Assembly (NCBI RefSeq): GCF_028330965.1
Contig: NZ_JAQMUB010000102.1
Location: forward strand, 1 to 32,130
Direction of reading: 5' to 3'
Source: Oscillatoria sp. CS-180
GTDB lineage: Bacteria; Cyanobacteriota; Cyanobacteriia; Phormidesmidales; Phormidesmidaceae
Length of the DNA: 32,130 bases
The stretch's first letter is position 1. Each line of letters opens with the position of its first letter. A program made the translations under genes and the position numbers. Positions 14,850 through 22,250 of the stretch are shown here, in pieces. A model generated the notes under the pieces. It saw nothing but the letters and a program-made list of their open reading frames with translations. It did not search any database and was not told the origin of the DNA.

Positions 14850-15040
14850 CTACAATTTGGCGATCACGTCTGCCTTCTCTTCCTCCGACACCTCCAAATA
14901 CCGCTGCAACGCCGCCATCGAAGTCCAGCCGCCCAGGCCTGGAGCGTCTTCAGACGAACCCTTAGCCTTGTTCAATTTGGTCGCCCAGTTGCGTCGATCG
15001 CTATGGATACTGAAGTCGCAAAATTCTAAGCGATCGCTCC
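14850..15040 (-). pseudogene. C-terminal remnant of a tyrosine recombinase
   Basis: The minus strand reads about 60 residues without a start codon: FCDFSIHSDRRNWATKL, a linker, then LGGWTSMAALQRYLEVSEEE and a normal stop at 14850-14852. HxxR (HSDR) and the nucleophilic Tyr in QRYLEVS are the last two catalytic motifs of the integrase family. An in-frame TGA lies just upstream, and the first Arg and most of the protein are gone. It marks a past integration or resolution system on this plasmid. Confidence 0.6.
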
Positions 15041-15056
15041 TCCTTCATCCCGCCCA

Positions 15057-15326
15057 TCACCACAGCTCCGGGTCAAACCCACTAATCACGATCCTTCCAA
15101 CTCGCGGCGAGTTGAGACGCTTCATCGTCCTCTCAGCATCACTCAGCTGGTTCCGTACCCGAATCGCCTCGATTCTCCTGTCACGCTGATCAATCAGCCG
15201 CTGTGTCTCCGCGATTTCCGCCTCAATCTCTTCCACCGCCGCCGAATGCTCCGCTCTGAACTCAGCCTCAGCCGCCTCAAGCTTCTGAAGGAAACGAGCT
15301 TCAAATTCATCAAACGTCTCTGCCAT
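15057..15326 (-). CDS. Coiled-coil protein, partner of the RHH gene
   Basis: 89 residues from the ATG at 15326 (MAETFDEFEARFLQKLEAAE), with GGAGG seven bases upstream. It overlaps the end of the RHH gene by 17 bases. Residues about 8-65 are a charged coiled coil rich in E, A and R; the end, SPRVGRIVISGFDPELW, is short and strand-like. A DNA-binding RHH protein coupled to a coiled-coil partner suggests a partition accessory or a toxin-antitoxin-like pair, but no toxin motif is visible. The function is unknown. Confidence 0.6.
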   Translation of the reverse strand: MAETFDEFEARFLQKLEAAEAEFRAEHSAAVEEIEAEIAETQRLIDQRDRRIEAIRVRNQLSDAERTMKRLNSPRVGRIVISGFDPELW

Positions 15327-15561
15327 TGCCACCCTCCATCGTCTGCAGTCGCTGCTCCACCAGTTCCAACCGTCGCCGCAGCTGCCCCACCTCATCTGCT
15401 GGCACTGGGTTGAAGTGAGCCGTGAGGATATCGATCACCACTTGGGACTTATTGCCATCGGTGGCCGCCGCCGCGATCGCCTCCATCAATTCTTGAGGCA
15501 CCCGAACAGAAAGTAAAGGACTCGGCATCGTCACCCTTGAAGCATCGTTATCTGTCATCAT
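15310..15561 (-). CDS. RHH regulator with C-terminal coiled coil
   Basis: 83 residues. LLSVRVPQELMEAIAAAATD followed by KSQVVIDILTAHF is a clear ribbon-helix-helix domain (about 16-50), and a leucine-rich coiled coil (about 58-77) follows. The start is the first or second ATG (15561 or 15558); no strong ribosome site is seen. Upstream lies an array of at least six TGTCATCA octamers, the first of which overlaps the start codons, so the protein probably represses itself by binding the array. The omega/CopG family binds comparable short direct repeats. A broken C-terminal copy lies at 14720-14838. Confidence 0.75.
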   Translation of the reverse strand: MMTDNDASRVTMPSPLLSVRVPQELMEAIAAAATDGNKSQVVIDILTAHFNPVPADEVGQLRRRLELVEQRLQTMEGGNGRDV

Positions 15562-15669
15562 GCCCAGCGGTAAATTGTCATCAGCACCAGAAGTGAGGTG
15601 TCATCACCTGCCATCAGCTTTGTCATCAGGTGTCATCAGCAAACCGACTCGCGATGACAGATGTCATCA
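15553..15669. repeat. TGTCATCA octamer array
   Basis: Exact TGTCATCA at 15553, 15576, 15599, 15621, 15631 and 15662; a one-base variant TGCCATCA at 15609; and a one-mismatch inverted copy at 15652-15659. Steps are 23, 23, 10, 12, 10, 21 and 10 bases, close to multiples of one helical turn. It lies directly upstream of, and slightly into, the RHH gene at 15561. Confidence 0.85.
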
Positions 15670-16414
15670 GCACCGGCGACGAAGAGCGCGAATCACCTCC
15701 GGTGAGGCTGCGCCAACGCATCCAAGACCAGGACACTTCACTGTGACAATTAGGCTAAAAAGTTGAGTAGTTGCTCTTATTGGCAACACTTCTTGAAGAT
15801 AAAAAATTCGTTTATTCCTGAACAGAGTAAGGGAACACGCGATGAGGGCAATCTTGGTTAGGCAAAATGGACTAGATTTGGACTAAATAGCGGCTTCTGA
15901 AGCGTTCAGCCGTACTATTTTTGAGGTGTGCTCTTAGGGTAGCCAAGAATGCCCAAGCTGCGCACCTGAGTTTTCAGCCTTGGGGCTCTTTCTCGATGGG
16001 GCGCGATCGCAGCTGGTTACAACGGGCAGATGGCGGCTGAGAGTCCCCCTCAACGGAAAGATAAACTTTAGTATCAGGCAGCGTCATTCATCCATCACAG
16101 GAGTACTCTAATAACTAAGAGGTGAATAAATATTCCCTCGTTTCACATAGTTCAGTCCACTTTAGATAGGAGGTTTTCTATCGATTTAGCGTCTGAATCT
16201 ATCGCATCAAAATCAGCAGCACTCTACTCAGTTGTTGATACTCCCTCCACTAATCTCTAAGAGAGCACTGCACTGATACCTAGAGACCCAACAACCTTAA
16301 ACGACGGTATCTCAGCATCTCTAGAAAAAACAACCTAATTGAGGAAGTTCCTCACGAACTAACCTGAGCGCTGCAAACAGTCTATTTAGTTTCAATTTAT
16401 CTATTTTCAATAGT
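15670..16414. other. Long region without a supported gene
   Basis: About 745 bp, moderately AT-rich after 16030. Only very short open frames exist. The palindrome GAGGAA-G-TTCCTC lies near 16340. It ends at a strong hairpin with A- and T-runs (16415-16457) that could terminate a rightward transcript, so a noncoding RNA is possible. No promoter was identified with confidence. Confidence 0.4.
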
Positions 16415-16457
16415 AAAAAATACCCTGTTTCTGCCTTCAGAGATTAGGGTGTTTTTT
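16415..16457. terminator. Bidirectional intrinsic terminator
   Basis: ACCCT (16422-16426) pairs with AGGGT (16446-16450), and inner bases TCTG/CAGA extend the stem. Six A precede and six T follow, so it can work in both directions. It suits the end of the leftward thermonuclease unit that stops at 16566, and would stop rightward transcription from 15670-16414. Confidence 0.65.
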
Positions 16458-16565
16458 ATGGCTGTTTGTCTGAGACTCATCAATTTTTATAGTAGCCTTC
16501 TTAGCGCAAAGAAAAAGGATTCCCTATCAAATTTTTCAGCTCTATGTCTGAACAAATAGGCTGCT

Positions 16566-16955
16566 TCATCGTCGATAGTCCCAGGGCTTAACAGCATTCG
16601 TGTCAGCCCACACCCCCAACTTTGCCGCCTTCGCCTGTTCTCCAACTCTGGCCAGCACAGACCCATTGGGACAAGTATCGCTGTAGCGCTCGTAGTGATA
16701 GGCAAACCCATCCAGCACCATTTGACCCGTGAGTGACATCTCTTCCTCAGTACTCGTCAGCGGCACAAAGATTTCAGCGACCGTTCGACCATAGCGATCG
16801 CGCTCCACTTGCAACACAATCAACGTGCCGTCGCCCTGGTCGATCAGATTCCGCCAATGGTCTCGCGCTTCAATTCCCATCGGCTGCTCAATCTCAGGCG
16901 CATCGATGCCACACAGTCGAATCTTGATTTCCCGTAAGCCATCCGTCACACCCAT
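16566..16955 (-). CDS. Staphylococcal-nuclease-like protein, N-terminally truncated
   Basis: 129 residues. IKIRLCGIDAPEIEQPMG holds the SNase Arg, Asp and Glu (equivalents of R35, D40 and E43), and VERDRYGRTVAEIFV holds the second catalytic Arg (R87). LGVWADTNAVKPWDYR is the usual family end. The first strands of the OB fold, which carry the GDGDT block with the Ca-binding Asp21, are missing: an in-frame TAA lies 12 bases before the ATG at 16955. No signal peptide remains. The protein is probably inactive or poorly active, unless the N-terminus is supplied from another frame. It is the last leftward gene before the terminator at 16415. Confidence 0.75.
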   Translation of the reverse strand: MGVTDGLREIKIRLCGIDAPEIEQPMGIEARDHWRNLIDQGDGTLIVLQVERDRYGRTVAEIFVPLTSTEEEMSLTGQMVLDGFAYHYERYSDTCPNGSVLARVGEQAKAAKLGVWADTNAVKPWDYRR

Positions 16956-17187
16956 GGAGAGGCAATGTTAGGAGTCTCCACCTTGCTGCTGTCGAATCCC
17001 CATCCAGATCTCATCCAGCGTGACATCGTCGAGCCACTGGTGACGCGCTTGAGTATAGTTTCCAGTTCCAGTTTCCAATTACTTAAAGAACCACACCGCA
17101 TTCACATAGCCCAGGTTCTCCCTCAGGGTCTTGCAGACTTGGCGATTAAGGTCAGCCAGCGTCATACCATTCGCGTCCAATCCTCCA
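16956..17187. other. Decayed spacer between Uma2 and thermonuclease genes
   Basis: Two short minus-strand frames are visible: one reads MTLADLNRQVCKTLRENLG and stops after WFFK, the other reads TQARHQWLDDVTLDEIWMGI and stops just before the ATG at 16955. Neither has a good start or a family match. They may be small real genes or debris of a gene that once joined the thermonuclease. Confidence 0.35.
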
Positions 17188-18021
17188 TCACACCTCATCT
17201 GGGTCTACGCCCATGTCTCTTAACCGAGCCGCTAACCGCTCGGCTCGTTGTTGCTGAACATCGGCTCGCTGGCGTTCAGCCACTTGACCTTCAGCCCCAG
17301 TTAAAATTACCTGACTCTCGCGATCGCACCACCGCAGCCAGAGACGGGACACCTCATCTTCAAACGGCCCTTCCCACAACATCAAGCCCAACCCTACTCT
17401 GTCTAGCCACACAGATTGCCCCCCTGCAACAATGCCTTGAGCAGGGGTTAACTCTTCGTACCTTCCCGCATTCAAGCTCCACACACGGAGACGAGCATCG
17501 GCCATCTCCTCTGGCCCCTGAATTTGTTCTAGTGGGTCAAACACCCCATAGTAGGGCACCCCAATTTGGGCGTAGATATCCTTTTTGCTTTGGCGCTTGC
17601 CCTCTCGTTGGGCCTTGGCGCTAAGAGTCACTTCACTCCCTTCTTTATTGGAAACGATCTCGATGCAGACCTCAGGCACCTTGCCAAATTCCCACACAAA
17701 ATAAGAACGATGACGGCGATCGCTGTAGTCGGCTGCTCGCTCTACGCCCAAACTCAGGAGCACATCAGGAACAATGGGTTCCCCATACAGCTTGTAAAAC
17801 AAGCCCACGTTGGCATCAGCAAGGAACGGTCGGGGCAGAACATTAGAGCTGTAGAGCGGTTCCACCAGCAATCGTTGCTGCTGAGCGGATTGTAAGTTAT
17901 CCACCGGGGTATCGTCCTCAATCACCAGATGACTGATATCAAGTTCAGTCACCACCGCTGCATCTGTTGGATCTTCGTTTTCCAGGAGTTGCTGGGGAGT
18001 CATAGGAGATACTTGAATCAC
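17188..18021 (-). CDS. Uma2-family (DUF820) PD-(D/E)XK nuclease-like protein
   Basis: 277 residues from a GTG at 18021, 6 bases after the stop of the TolC-like gene; an ATG at 18003 is possible. The core motifs are PDVLLSLGV (catalytic Asp, about 85) and VPEVCIEIVSNKEGSE (Glu and Lys, about 116-124), followed by YAQIGVPYYGVFDP, the standard DUF820 block. A helical tail rich in Arg, Glu and Gln (about 235-277) is usual for longer cyanobacterial members. Uma2 proteins are predicted restriction-like nucleases, multiplied in cyanobacterial genomes, with unclear biology. The arrangement with HlyD- and TolC-like genes is unusual. Confidence 0.88.
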   Translation of the reverse strand: MIQVSPMTPQQLLENEDPTDAAVVTELDISHLVIEDDTPVDNLQSAQQQRLLVEPLYSSNVLPRPFLADANVGLFYKLYGEPIVPDVLLSLGVERAADYSDRRHRSYFVWEFGKVPEVCIEIVSNKEGSEVTLSAKAQREGKRQSKKDIYAQIGVPYYGVFDPLEQIQGPEEMADARLRVWSLNAGRYEELTPAQGIVAGGQSVWLDRVGLGLMLWEGPFEDEVSRLWLRWCDRESQVILTGAEGQVAERQRADVQQQRAERLAARLRDMGVDPDEV

Positions 18022-18027
18022 GTTTCT

Positions 18028-18813
18028 TTATTCTAAAGGAGTAAACTGACACACCACCTCCAACGCCCTCACCCCCTGTGATCGCTCAATCTCCACCTCC
18101 TCGATCACGGCCCTCAAATCCTCCGTCTGCTGCCACAGGCTGAGCATCGTCGCCGTACTGCCCTGCCCCGTGCGATAGGCCATCTCCATTACCGCCTGTC
18201 GCTGAAGCTGGGTTTCAAGCTGTCCCCGCAAGTTTTCCAGCCTGCGGGTCTGCGCTTCGTAGGCCAGCACCCCATCAATTACCTCGCGGCCCAGGCTCTC
18301 GGCCACCTCCTCACGCCGACGAATCAGGTCAGCCGCTCCGATTTCTAGTTCTGCGATCGCCAGCCGATTCCGCTGCACATCCCCGCCGCCCAACAGGTTT
18401 TGAATCAGCCGCAGCGGGTCAATCCAGTTGAGGGGATTCGCTGACAGCACCGCATCAAACGACGACGGCAGGAACTCTAACCACTGGTGCGCCTCGGCGT
18501 ATTCAATGCGATCGCCCGTCAGATCCAAGCGCTGGTTAATCGCCTCAATCTCGCGACTGTTCGCGATCGCTAGCACCGTCAGCGTCGTCAGGCATTCCTC
18601 GCTGCTGTCCAGACACGGGAGCGGGGAGGGATGGGGCGTTGGGGAGTTGAGGGGGTGGGGTGAGGTTTGGTGCGTCGTCGGTGGGGTGGCCATCGCGGAC
18701 GAGCAAAGTAAGCTCGACAGACAACAGGCCGTCAGCACCTTGGCCCAACCATTTGATTTGCCGAATCCGCCCCGCGTAGGGACTGCGGACGACAGCGAGA
18801 GACGCGATCGCAT
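18028..18813 (-). CDS. TolC-like exported coiled-coil protein
   Basis: 261 residues from the ATG at 18813. A hydrophobic segment, VLTACCLSSLLCSSAMA (about 26-42), is a signal peptide; a GTG at 18738 would place it at the very start and fits better than the long basic leader. After a Pro/Ser/His-rich linker come long helices (LAIANSREIEAINQRLDL, AIAELEIGAADLIRRREEVA and ENLRGQLETQLQRQAVMEMA) and YRTGQGSTATMLSLWQ, as in the coiled-coil barrel of TolC-type outer-membrane factors. It is short for the family and lacks evident beta-barrel strands. It overlaps the HlyD-like gene by 269 bases in another frame (194 if GTG is used). Confidence 0.65.
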   Translation of the reverse strand: MRSRLSLSSAVPTRGGFGKSNGWAKVLTACCLSSLLCSSAMATPPTTHQTSPHPLNSPTPHPSPLPCLDSSEECLTTLTVLAIANSREIEAINQRLDLTGDRIEYAEAHQWLEFLPSSFDAVLSANPLNWIDPLRLIQNLLGGGDVQRNRLAIAELEIGAADLIRRREEVAESLGREVIDGVLAYEAQTRRLENLRGQLETQLQRQAVMEMAYRTGQGSTATMLSLWQQTEDLRAVIEEVEIERSQGVRALEVVCQFTPLE

Positions 18814-19564
18814 TTTCTACCTCATCGAGTCGAAGCTGTGTTTGAGAGAGCTGATAGTCTCGGTCTCGCAAACGCTGCTCATACTCTGCCCACTGCCGCT
18901 GATAACTGAGCGCGGCTTGGTTGGCTCGCTCGACTCGTTCCGCCAAATCGAGGGAATGACGGTATTCCTGATAGTCGGTGTCGCTCTGAGCGTTGGCCAG
19001 CTTGCCCATTGATAGCTGGTAGTCCCTGACGGCTGCGGTGTGCGCTCGTTGCAGCTCGGCAAGCTTAGCCGTCTCATGCTCCAGCACTAGCGGGTTGAGA
19101 TTGGGCAGCTCCGCCAGATAGGTCAACTCCTGCTGCTTCGCCGCGATCGCCGCTTCAGCCTGCTCCACCGTCACCTTGGCGCGTTCGATGGTTGCCTGTT
19201 CTTCGAGGTAGTTGGGATGGGGTAGGGCCGCGATCGCGGGCACAGATGCCGGGGCCTGGGGTGGCGTAATGGTGGAGGCTTGCAGCTTTTGCAGGGTCAG
19301 GGTGAGCTGCTGGTATTGGGTCTCTAGGCGTTGGCGTTCGCGAGTGCGATCGGCGATGAGTTGGCCAGCAGAAACGCGATCGCCCTGCTGCACTTTCAGG
19401 TCTTCGGGGTCAGCAACAAAGACCGTAATGGTGAGACGTTTCGGGCTGTCAGTGTCGGATGGCTGAAGCGGTTCTGATGGGAGTTCTGGCGGTGGGGTGG
19501 TTTGGGCAGTGGCGACAGAAGCGATCGCAAGTCCAGACAAAACATAGGGAATCAGCCTTTTCAT
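18545..19564 (-). CDS. HlyD-like periplasmic adaptor (membrane fusion) protein
   Basis: 339 residues. A signal peptide (MKRLIPYVLSGLAIASVATA) is followed by half of a lipoyl/biotinyl motif (DPEDLKVQQGDRVSAGQLI, about 52-70), a long alpha-helical hairpin (about 72-255), and the second lipoyl half, VVRSPYAGRIRQIKWLG (about 262-278). The hairpin contacts TolC-type proteins in tripartite exporters. The ABC or RND pump is not encoded nearby. The last ~90 residues after ELTLLVRDG are Pro/Asp-rich and lie in DNA that also encodes the start of the TolC-like protein. The gene leads a four-gene leftward unit ending at 16566. Confidence 0.75.
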   Translation of the reverse strand: MKRLIPYVLSGLAIASVATAQTTPPPELPSEPLQPSDTDSPKRLTITVFVADPEDLKVQQGDRVSAGQLIADRTRERQRLETQYQQLTLTLQKLQASTITPPQAPASVPAIAALPHPNYLEEQATIERAKVTVEQAEAAIAAKQQELTYLAELPNLNPLVLEHETAKLAELQRAHTAAVRDYQLSMGKLANAQSDTDYQEYRHSLDLAERVERANQAALSYQRQWAEYEQRLRDRDYQLSQTQLRLDEVENAIASLAVVRSPYAGRIRQIKWLGQGADGLLSVELTLLVRDGHPTDDAPNLTPPPQLPNAPSLPAPVSGQQRGMPDDADGASDREQSRD

Positions 19565-19644
19565 CTCTACGCCCCATCGGACAGTTCTATTAGGAGAATG
19601 CCCAAAAATCAGAAATTTAGGGAAAGATCAATATCCCAAAAGCC

Positions 19645-20286
19645 TTACAAAGAATGGTAAATCATACGTAGATGCGATAGTGCTCTTTCTTTTCTTTTTC
19701 GTAAAGTAGAGAGAGACAACTCTCCGTAGCCTCGATCTATCCAAGCTCGTTGAACTTCAGGCCAGGACAAATTTTGAATGGATTTCAGAGAGAGCAGCAG
19801 CTGTTCCTCTTTTGAAAGCTTTACAAATGCGGCACCGACTTTGAGCATTTCATCAGTGAGTAGGTCTTCATCGACAGTCTTTGGAGACATCAATATCTCT
19901 AGAGATGAGGGTTCAGAATCAAGGTCACGTCGGTGCTTTCGGCTTAGCTCCTGAATATATCGAAAAGCTACAGAACGAATCCAGGCATAGTGGTTGGTGA
20001 TTGTCCGCCCTTCTTGAATCTTCTCTAAGGTTCTAAGGTAAATCTCTTGGAGAATAGCCGCCTCGTCATAGCGGGGCCAAAGTTCGTACTGGAGTAGCTT
20101 GCTTCGGATGAATGGGAAGATTGAAGAGGCGGAAGCACTCCTCCGATTCATAATCTCCTCAAAAGTTTCATTGAACTTATGCCACTGACGAACAATATGC
20201 TCATCCGCAAACTGCTTAGATAAACTTGTGATGTCAGATTGCTTATGTAAATGTTTGTCCTCCCAGGATTTTCCTGAGGTTCCCAT
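19645..20286 (-). CDS. Sigma-70-like (ECF-type) RNA polymerase sigma factor
   Basis: 213 residues from the ATG at 20286, with AAAGG seven bases upstream; the frame is open to a TTG at 20340. YDEAAILQEIYLRTLEKIQE and AWIRSVAFRYIQELSRKHRR fit sigma region 2. LSKEEQLLLSLKSIQNLSWP with LSTLRKRKERALSHLR fits region 4, the HTH that reads the -35 box. Region 3 is absent, as in ECF sigma factors. The first 60 residues are an extension not seen in small ECF proteins. The small membrane protein encoded just upstream could be a regulator, but no zinc-binding anti-sigma motif is visible. Confidence 0.75.
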   Translation of the reverse strand: MGTSGKSWEDKHLHKQSDITSLSKQFADEHIVRQWHKFNETFEEIMNRRSASASSIFPFIRSKLLQYELWPRYDEAAILQEIYLRTLEKIQEGRTITNHYAWIRSVAFRYIQELSRKHRRDLDSEPSSLEILMSPKTVDEDLLTDEMLKVGAAFVKLSKEEQLLLSLKSIQNLSWPEVQRAWIDRGYGELSLSTLRKRKERALSHLRMIYHSL

Positions 20287-20445
20287 AACGAGCCTTTCGT
20301 ATCGGTGAATTGAGTCGCCAACTCTGAACTGAGGTTGCAATTTTCAGAAATATCAGAGAGTGCTTTCGATAAAGGGCATATCTGAACTCCAAAAGAGTCC
20401 AGATATGCGGCGAAAACGAGTTAAAAATCAACTAATCAGTCATTC

Positions 20446-20697
20446 CTAACTCTTATTGGAGGAGCCTGATTGCTGTCGATTAGACAACAAAAAGGTTCCA
20501 CTCGAAGTAAAAGCAAAAGTCGCCAAATCAGCAAATGCAGGGCGCTGACTTGGATCCAGAACCGCCATAAAAAAAGAAAAGGTCACGACCATGGGGCAAA
20601 CCACAGCAAGTGACCATTCCTTCATGGAGACAGCGGCTCCTTGATAGGCAACATCCTCCCCCGACGAAAGGGGAGTCTGAGGATATTTTTCATTCAT
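20446..20697 (-). CDS. Small two-helix membrane protein
   Basis: 83 residues from the ATG at 20697, with GGA eight bases upstream; ATG 20706 and TTG 20745 are alternatives. Two hydrophobic segments (about 29-48 and 55-72) are separated by DPSQRPAFAD. Ends are polar. The gene lies upstream of the sigma factor on the same strand (159 bp apart), so they may be linked. The size and shape resemble the small protein at 23365-23571, though the sequences are not clearly alike. The function is unknown. Confidence 0.5.
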   Translation of the reverse strand: MNEKYPQTPLSSGEDVAYQGAAVSMKEWSLAVVCPMVVTFSFFMAVLDPSQRPAFADLATFAFTSSGTFLLSNRQQSGSSNKS

Positions 20698-20833
20698 GAG
20701 GTTCATCCATTTCGACGATATGTACTCGAATCCCTTAGAGACCAATCCAGTAAAATCTCAAAGGATAGACAATGCGACTGCCAATCGCACCGACATAATA
20801 TCAAGATAGTCGGAAAAAAAATTACGTCAAGAA

Positions 20834-20863
20834 GCGGACCATTGATTTAAATCAATGGTCCGC
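20834..20863. repeat. 30-bp perfect palindrome
   Basis: The half GCGGACCATTGATTT is followed at once by its exact reverse complement. It has no spacer and no T-run beside it, so it is not a normal terminator. It lies about 140 bp upstream of the 20697 gene and could be an operator, a cruciform or a recombination site. No second copy was seen. Confidence 0.8.
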
Positions 20864-21138
20864 CTATGGATCACAAACAGCATTAGCTCAAGTAGAAATT
20901 GCCAACGCCGATTTTCTGCTCTCTATTAAAATTTGGGGAATTGGCAGTTCCCCTTCCGGTACACCAATAGTGCTTCTTTGGATGAACCTCAGGAAAATAC
21001 TGACACTGGATTTATCGTCTTACCTGGAGGCAGCAGAAAGCACACGATGCTTCCATTAGTTAATGTAGCTGGGCTCGATTTTGTGACACGAAACAAATTT
21101 TCTTTCCCTGCTGGCTTCGAAGCCAATAGCGCAGAACA
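20864..21138. other. Intergenic region downstream of the YdjM-like gene
   Basis: A rightward open frame from a TTG at 20933 runs into the antisense of the YdjM-like gene. It has no ribosome site or family feature. The sequence GGGGAATTGGCAGTTCCCC (20935-20953) is an imperfect inverted repeat. No gene is supported here. Confidence 0.35.
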
Positions 21139-22155
21139 TCATGAGCCGATTGAAACAGCAAGCCTTCCGACCACCCACTGGTCGCTCAACTGCACCGTCG
21201 CCAGCTCCAGCGGATGCAGGTCAAGCGTTAGGGTTTCGCCCATGATCGCTGCCGTTTCATACTGCCGTCCTGGAGGCTGCAACGTAATGCCTTCGGGATA
21301 GTCCACCGTCAGAGTGCCCGTCAGATAGATGGCCTTGCCAGGGTGGGAAATGGCGAGCTGCTGCAATCGCTCCACCGGGTTCTCATCAGCAAAACTCAGC
21401 GTCTCCGTCTGCGTCTCCATCGGCTCACCGGCGCGGGCCTTCAGCGACTCCACTACCATGCTTTGCCCTGTGTGGTAGATGCCGCTGCCATCCGTCACGA
21501 TGAACTCTGAGCCGTCTGCTTTGAGGATCAGATACTCGCCATCCGCACGGCTCCGGTCGTCCGCCCACACGCCCTTAATATCGGCATAGACGGCGTTCTG
21601 AGGATGGGCGTTGTAGGTGGAGATCGCCGTCTCCCTCAGCCCAATACTCTGCCCCACCGCCACGCTGACACCACCGCCACCAGCCACATGAATTCCCACG
21701 AGCAGCAGCGCCACCGCTGCCGCCAACACCCAATACTCACCGGGACCACCCGTTCGTAGTCGTCGCCTCGGATTGCTGACACTGATAGCCCAAGCTGGGT
21801 CAGGCCAAAAGAGCTGCACGCCCTGCCGGGTAAAGCAGTCGCTAAAGCAGCTCAGCAGATGACCCAACGGCACCGCTGCCCCCGCTTTCCAGTTGCCAAA
21901 GTAGAGGGCGATGGGGAGGGAGAGGGCAGCGATCGCGCCCGTGGCCACCAGACTATGGGTGATGCTGCGATGGGGAAACCTGTCCTCAATCCATCGACTC
22001 ACCGGATACAGCACCTGCCCGATGATGCTCGTTGTCGTGTCCAGGTCCGGCAGCTGGGAGCCGAGGACAGCGAGGACCAGGGGTAGCGGATGGGATGTGC
22101 TGAGGAGAAGGGAGACGCCAGCGGTTGCGATGCAGGCGTGGGTGATAGCCATCAT
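21139..22155 (-). CDS. YdjM-like membrane metal-dependent hydrolase (DUF457)
   Basis: 338 residues from ATG 22155 (22152 also possible). The family signature is clear: MAITHACIATAG, SQLPDLDTTTS (metal-binding Asp residues, about 34-44) and FPHRSITHSLVA (metal-binding His residues, about 61-72). Three or four hydrophobic segments occupy the first 165 residues. A further domain of about 180 residues (IKGVWADDRSRADGEYLIL, then FIVTDGSGIYHTGQSM and IYLTGTLTVDY) is strand-rich and probably outside the membrane; it is common in cyanobacterial members. E. coli YdjM is linked to the SOS response and membrane stress. Substrates are unknown. Confidence 0.8.
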   Translation of the reverse strand: MMAITHACIATAGVSLLLSTSHPLPLVLAVLGSQLPDLDTTTSIIGQVLYPVSRWIEDRFPHRSITHSLVATGAIAALSLPIALYFGNWKAGAAVPLGHLLSCFSDCFTRQGVQLFWPDPAWAISVSNPRRRLRTGGPGEYWVLAAAVALLLVGIHVAGGGGVSVAVGQSIGLRETAISTYNAHPQNAVYADIKGVWADDRSRADGEYLILKADGSEFIVTDGSGIYHTGQSMVVESLKARAGEPMETQTETLSFADENPVERLQQLAISHPGKAIYLTGTLTVDYPEGITLQPPGRQYETAAIMGETLTLDLHPLELATVQLSDQWVVGRLAVSIGS

Positions 22156-22250
22156 TGAGATGAAATTCCAGTACAACTCTTTAGGTAGCTTGCCCTTGTT
22201 AAAGCAAACGGGCTATCCCATTAGGATGTCCTAACCACCATTTCCAGAAC

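Noticed and set aside
15057-15561. Toxin-antitoxin pair
   Set aside because: The RHH protein could be an antitoxin, but its partner is a coiled coil without any toxin catalytic motif, and the order and array suit a regulator or partition role equally well.
16965-17624. Rightward 219-codon frame
   Set aside because: Mostly antisense to the Uma2 gene, whose motifs are unambiguous.
20933-21301. Rightward 122-codon frame
   Set aside because: Half of it is antisense to the clear YdjM-like gene; starts at TTG without a ribosome site.
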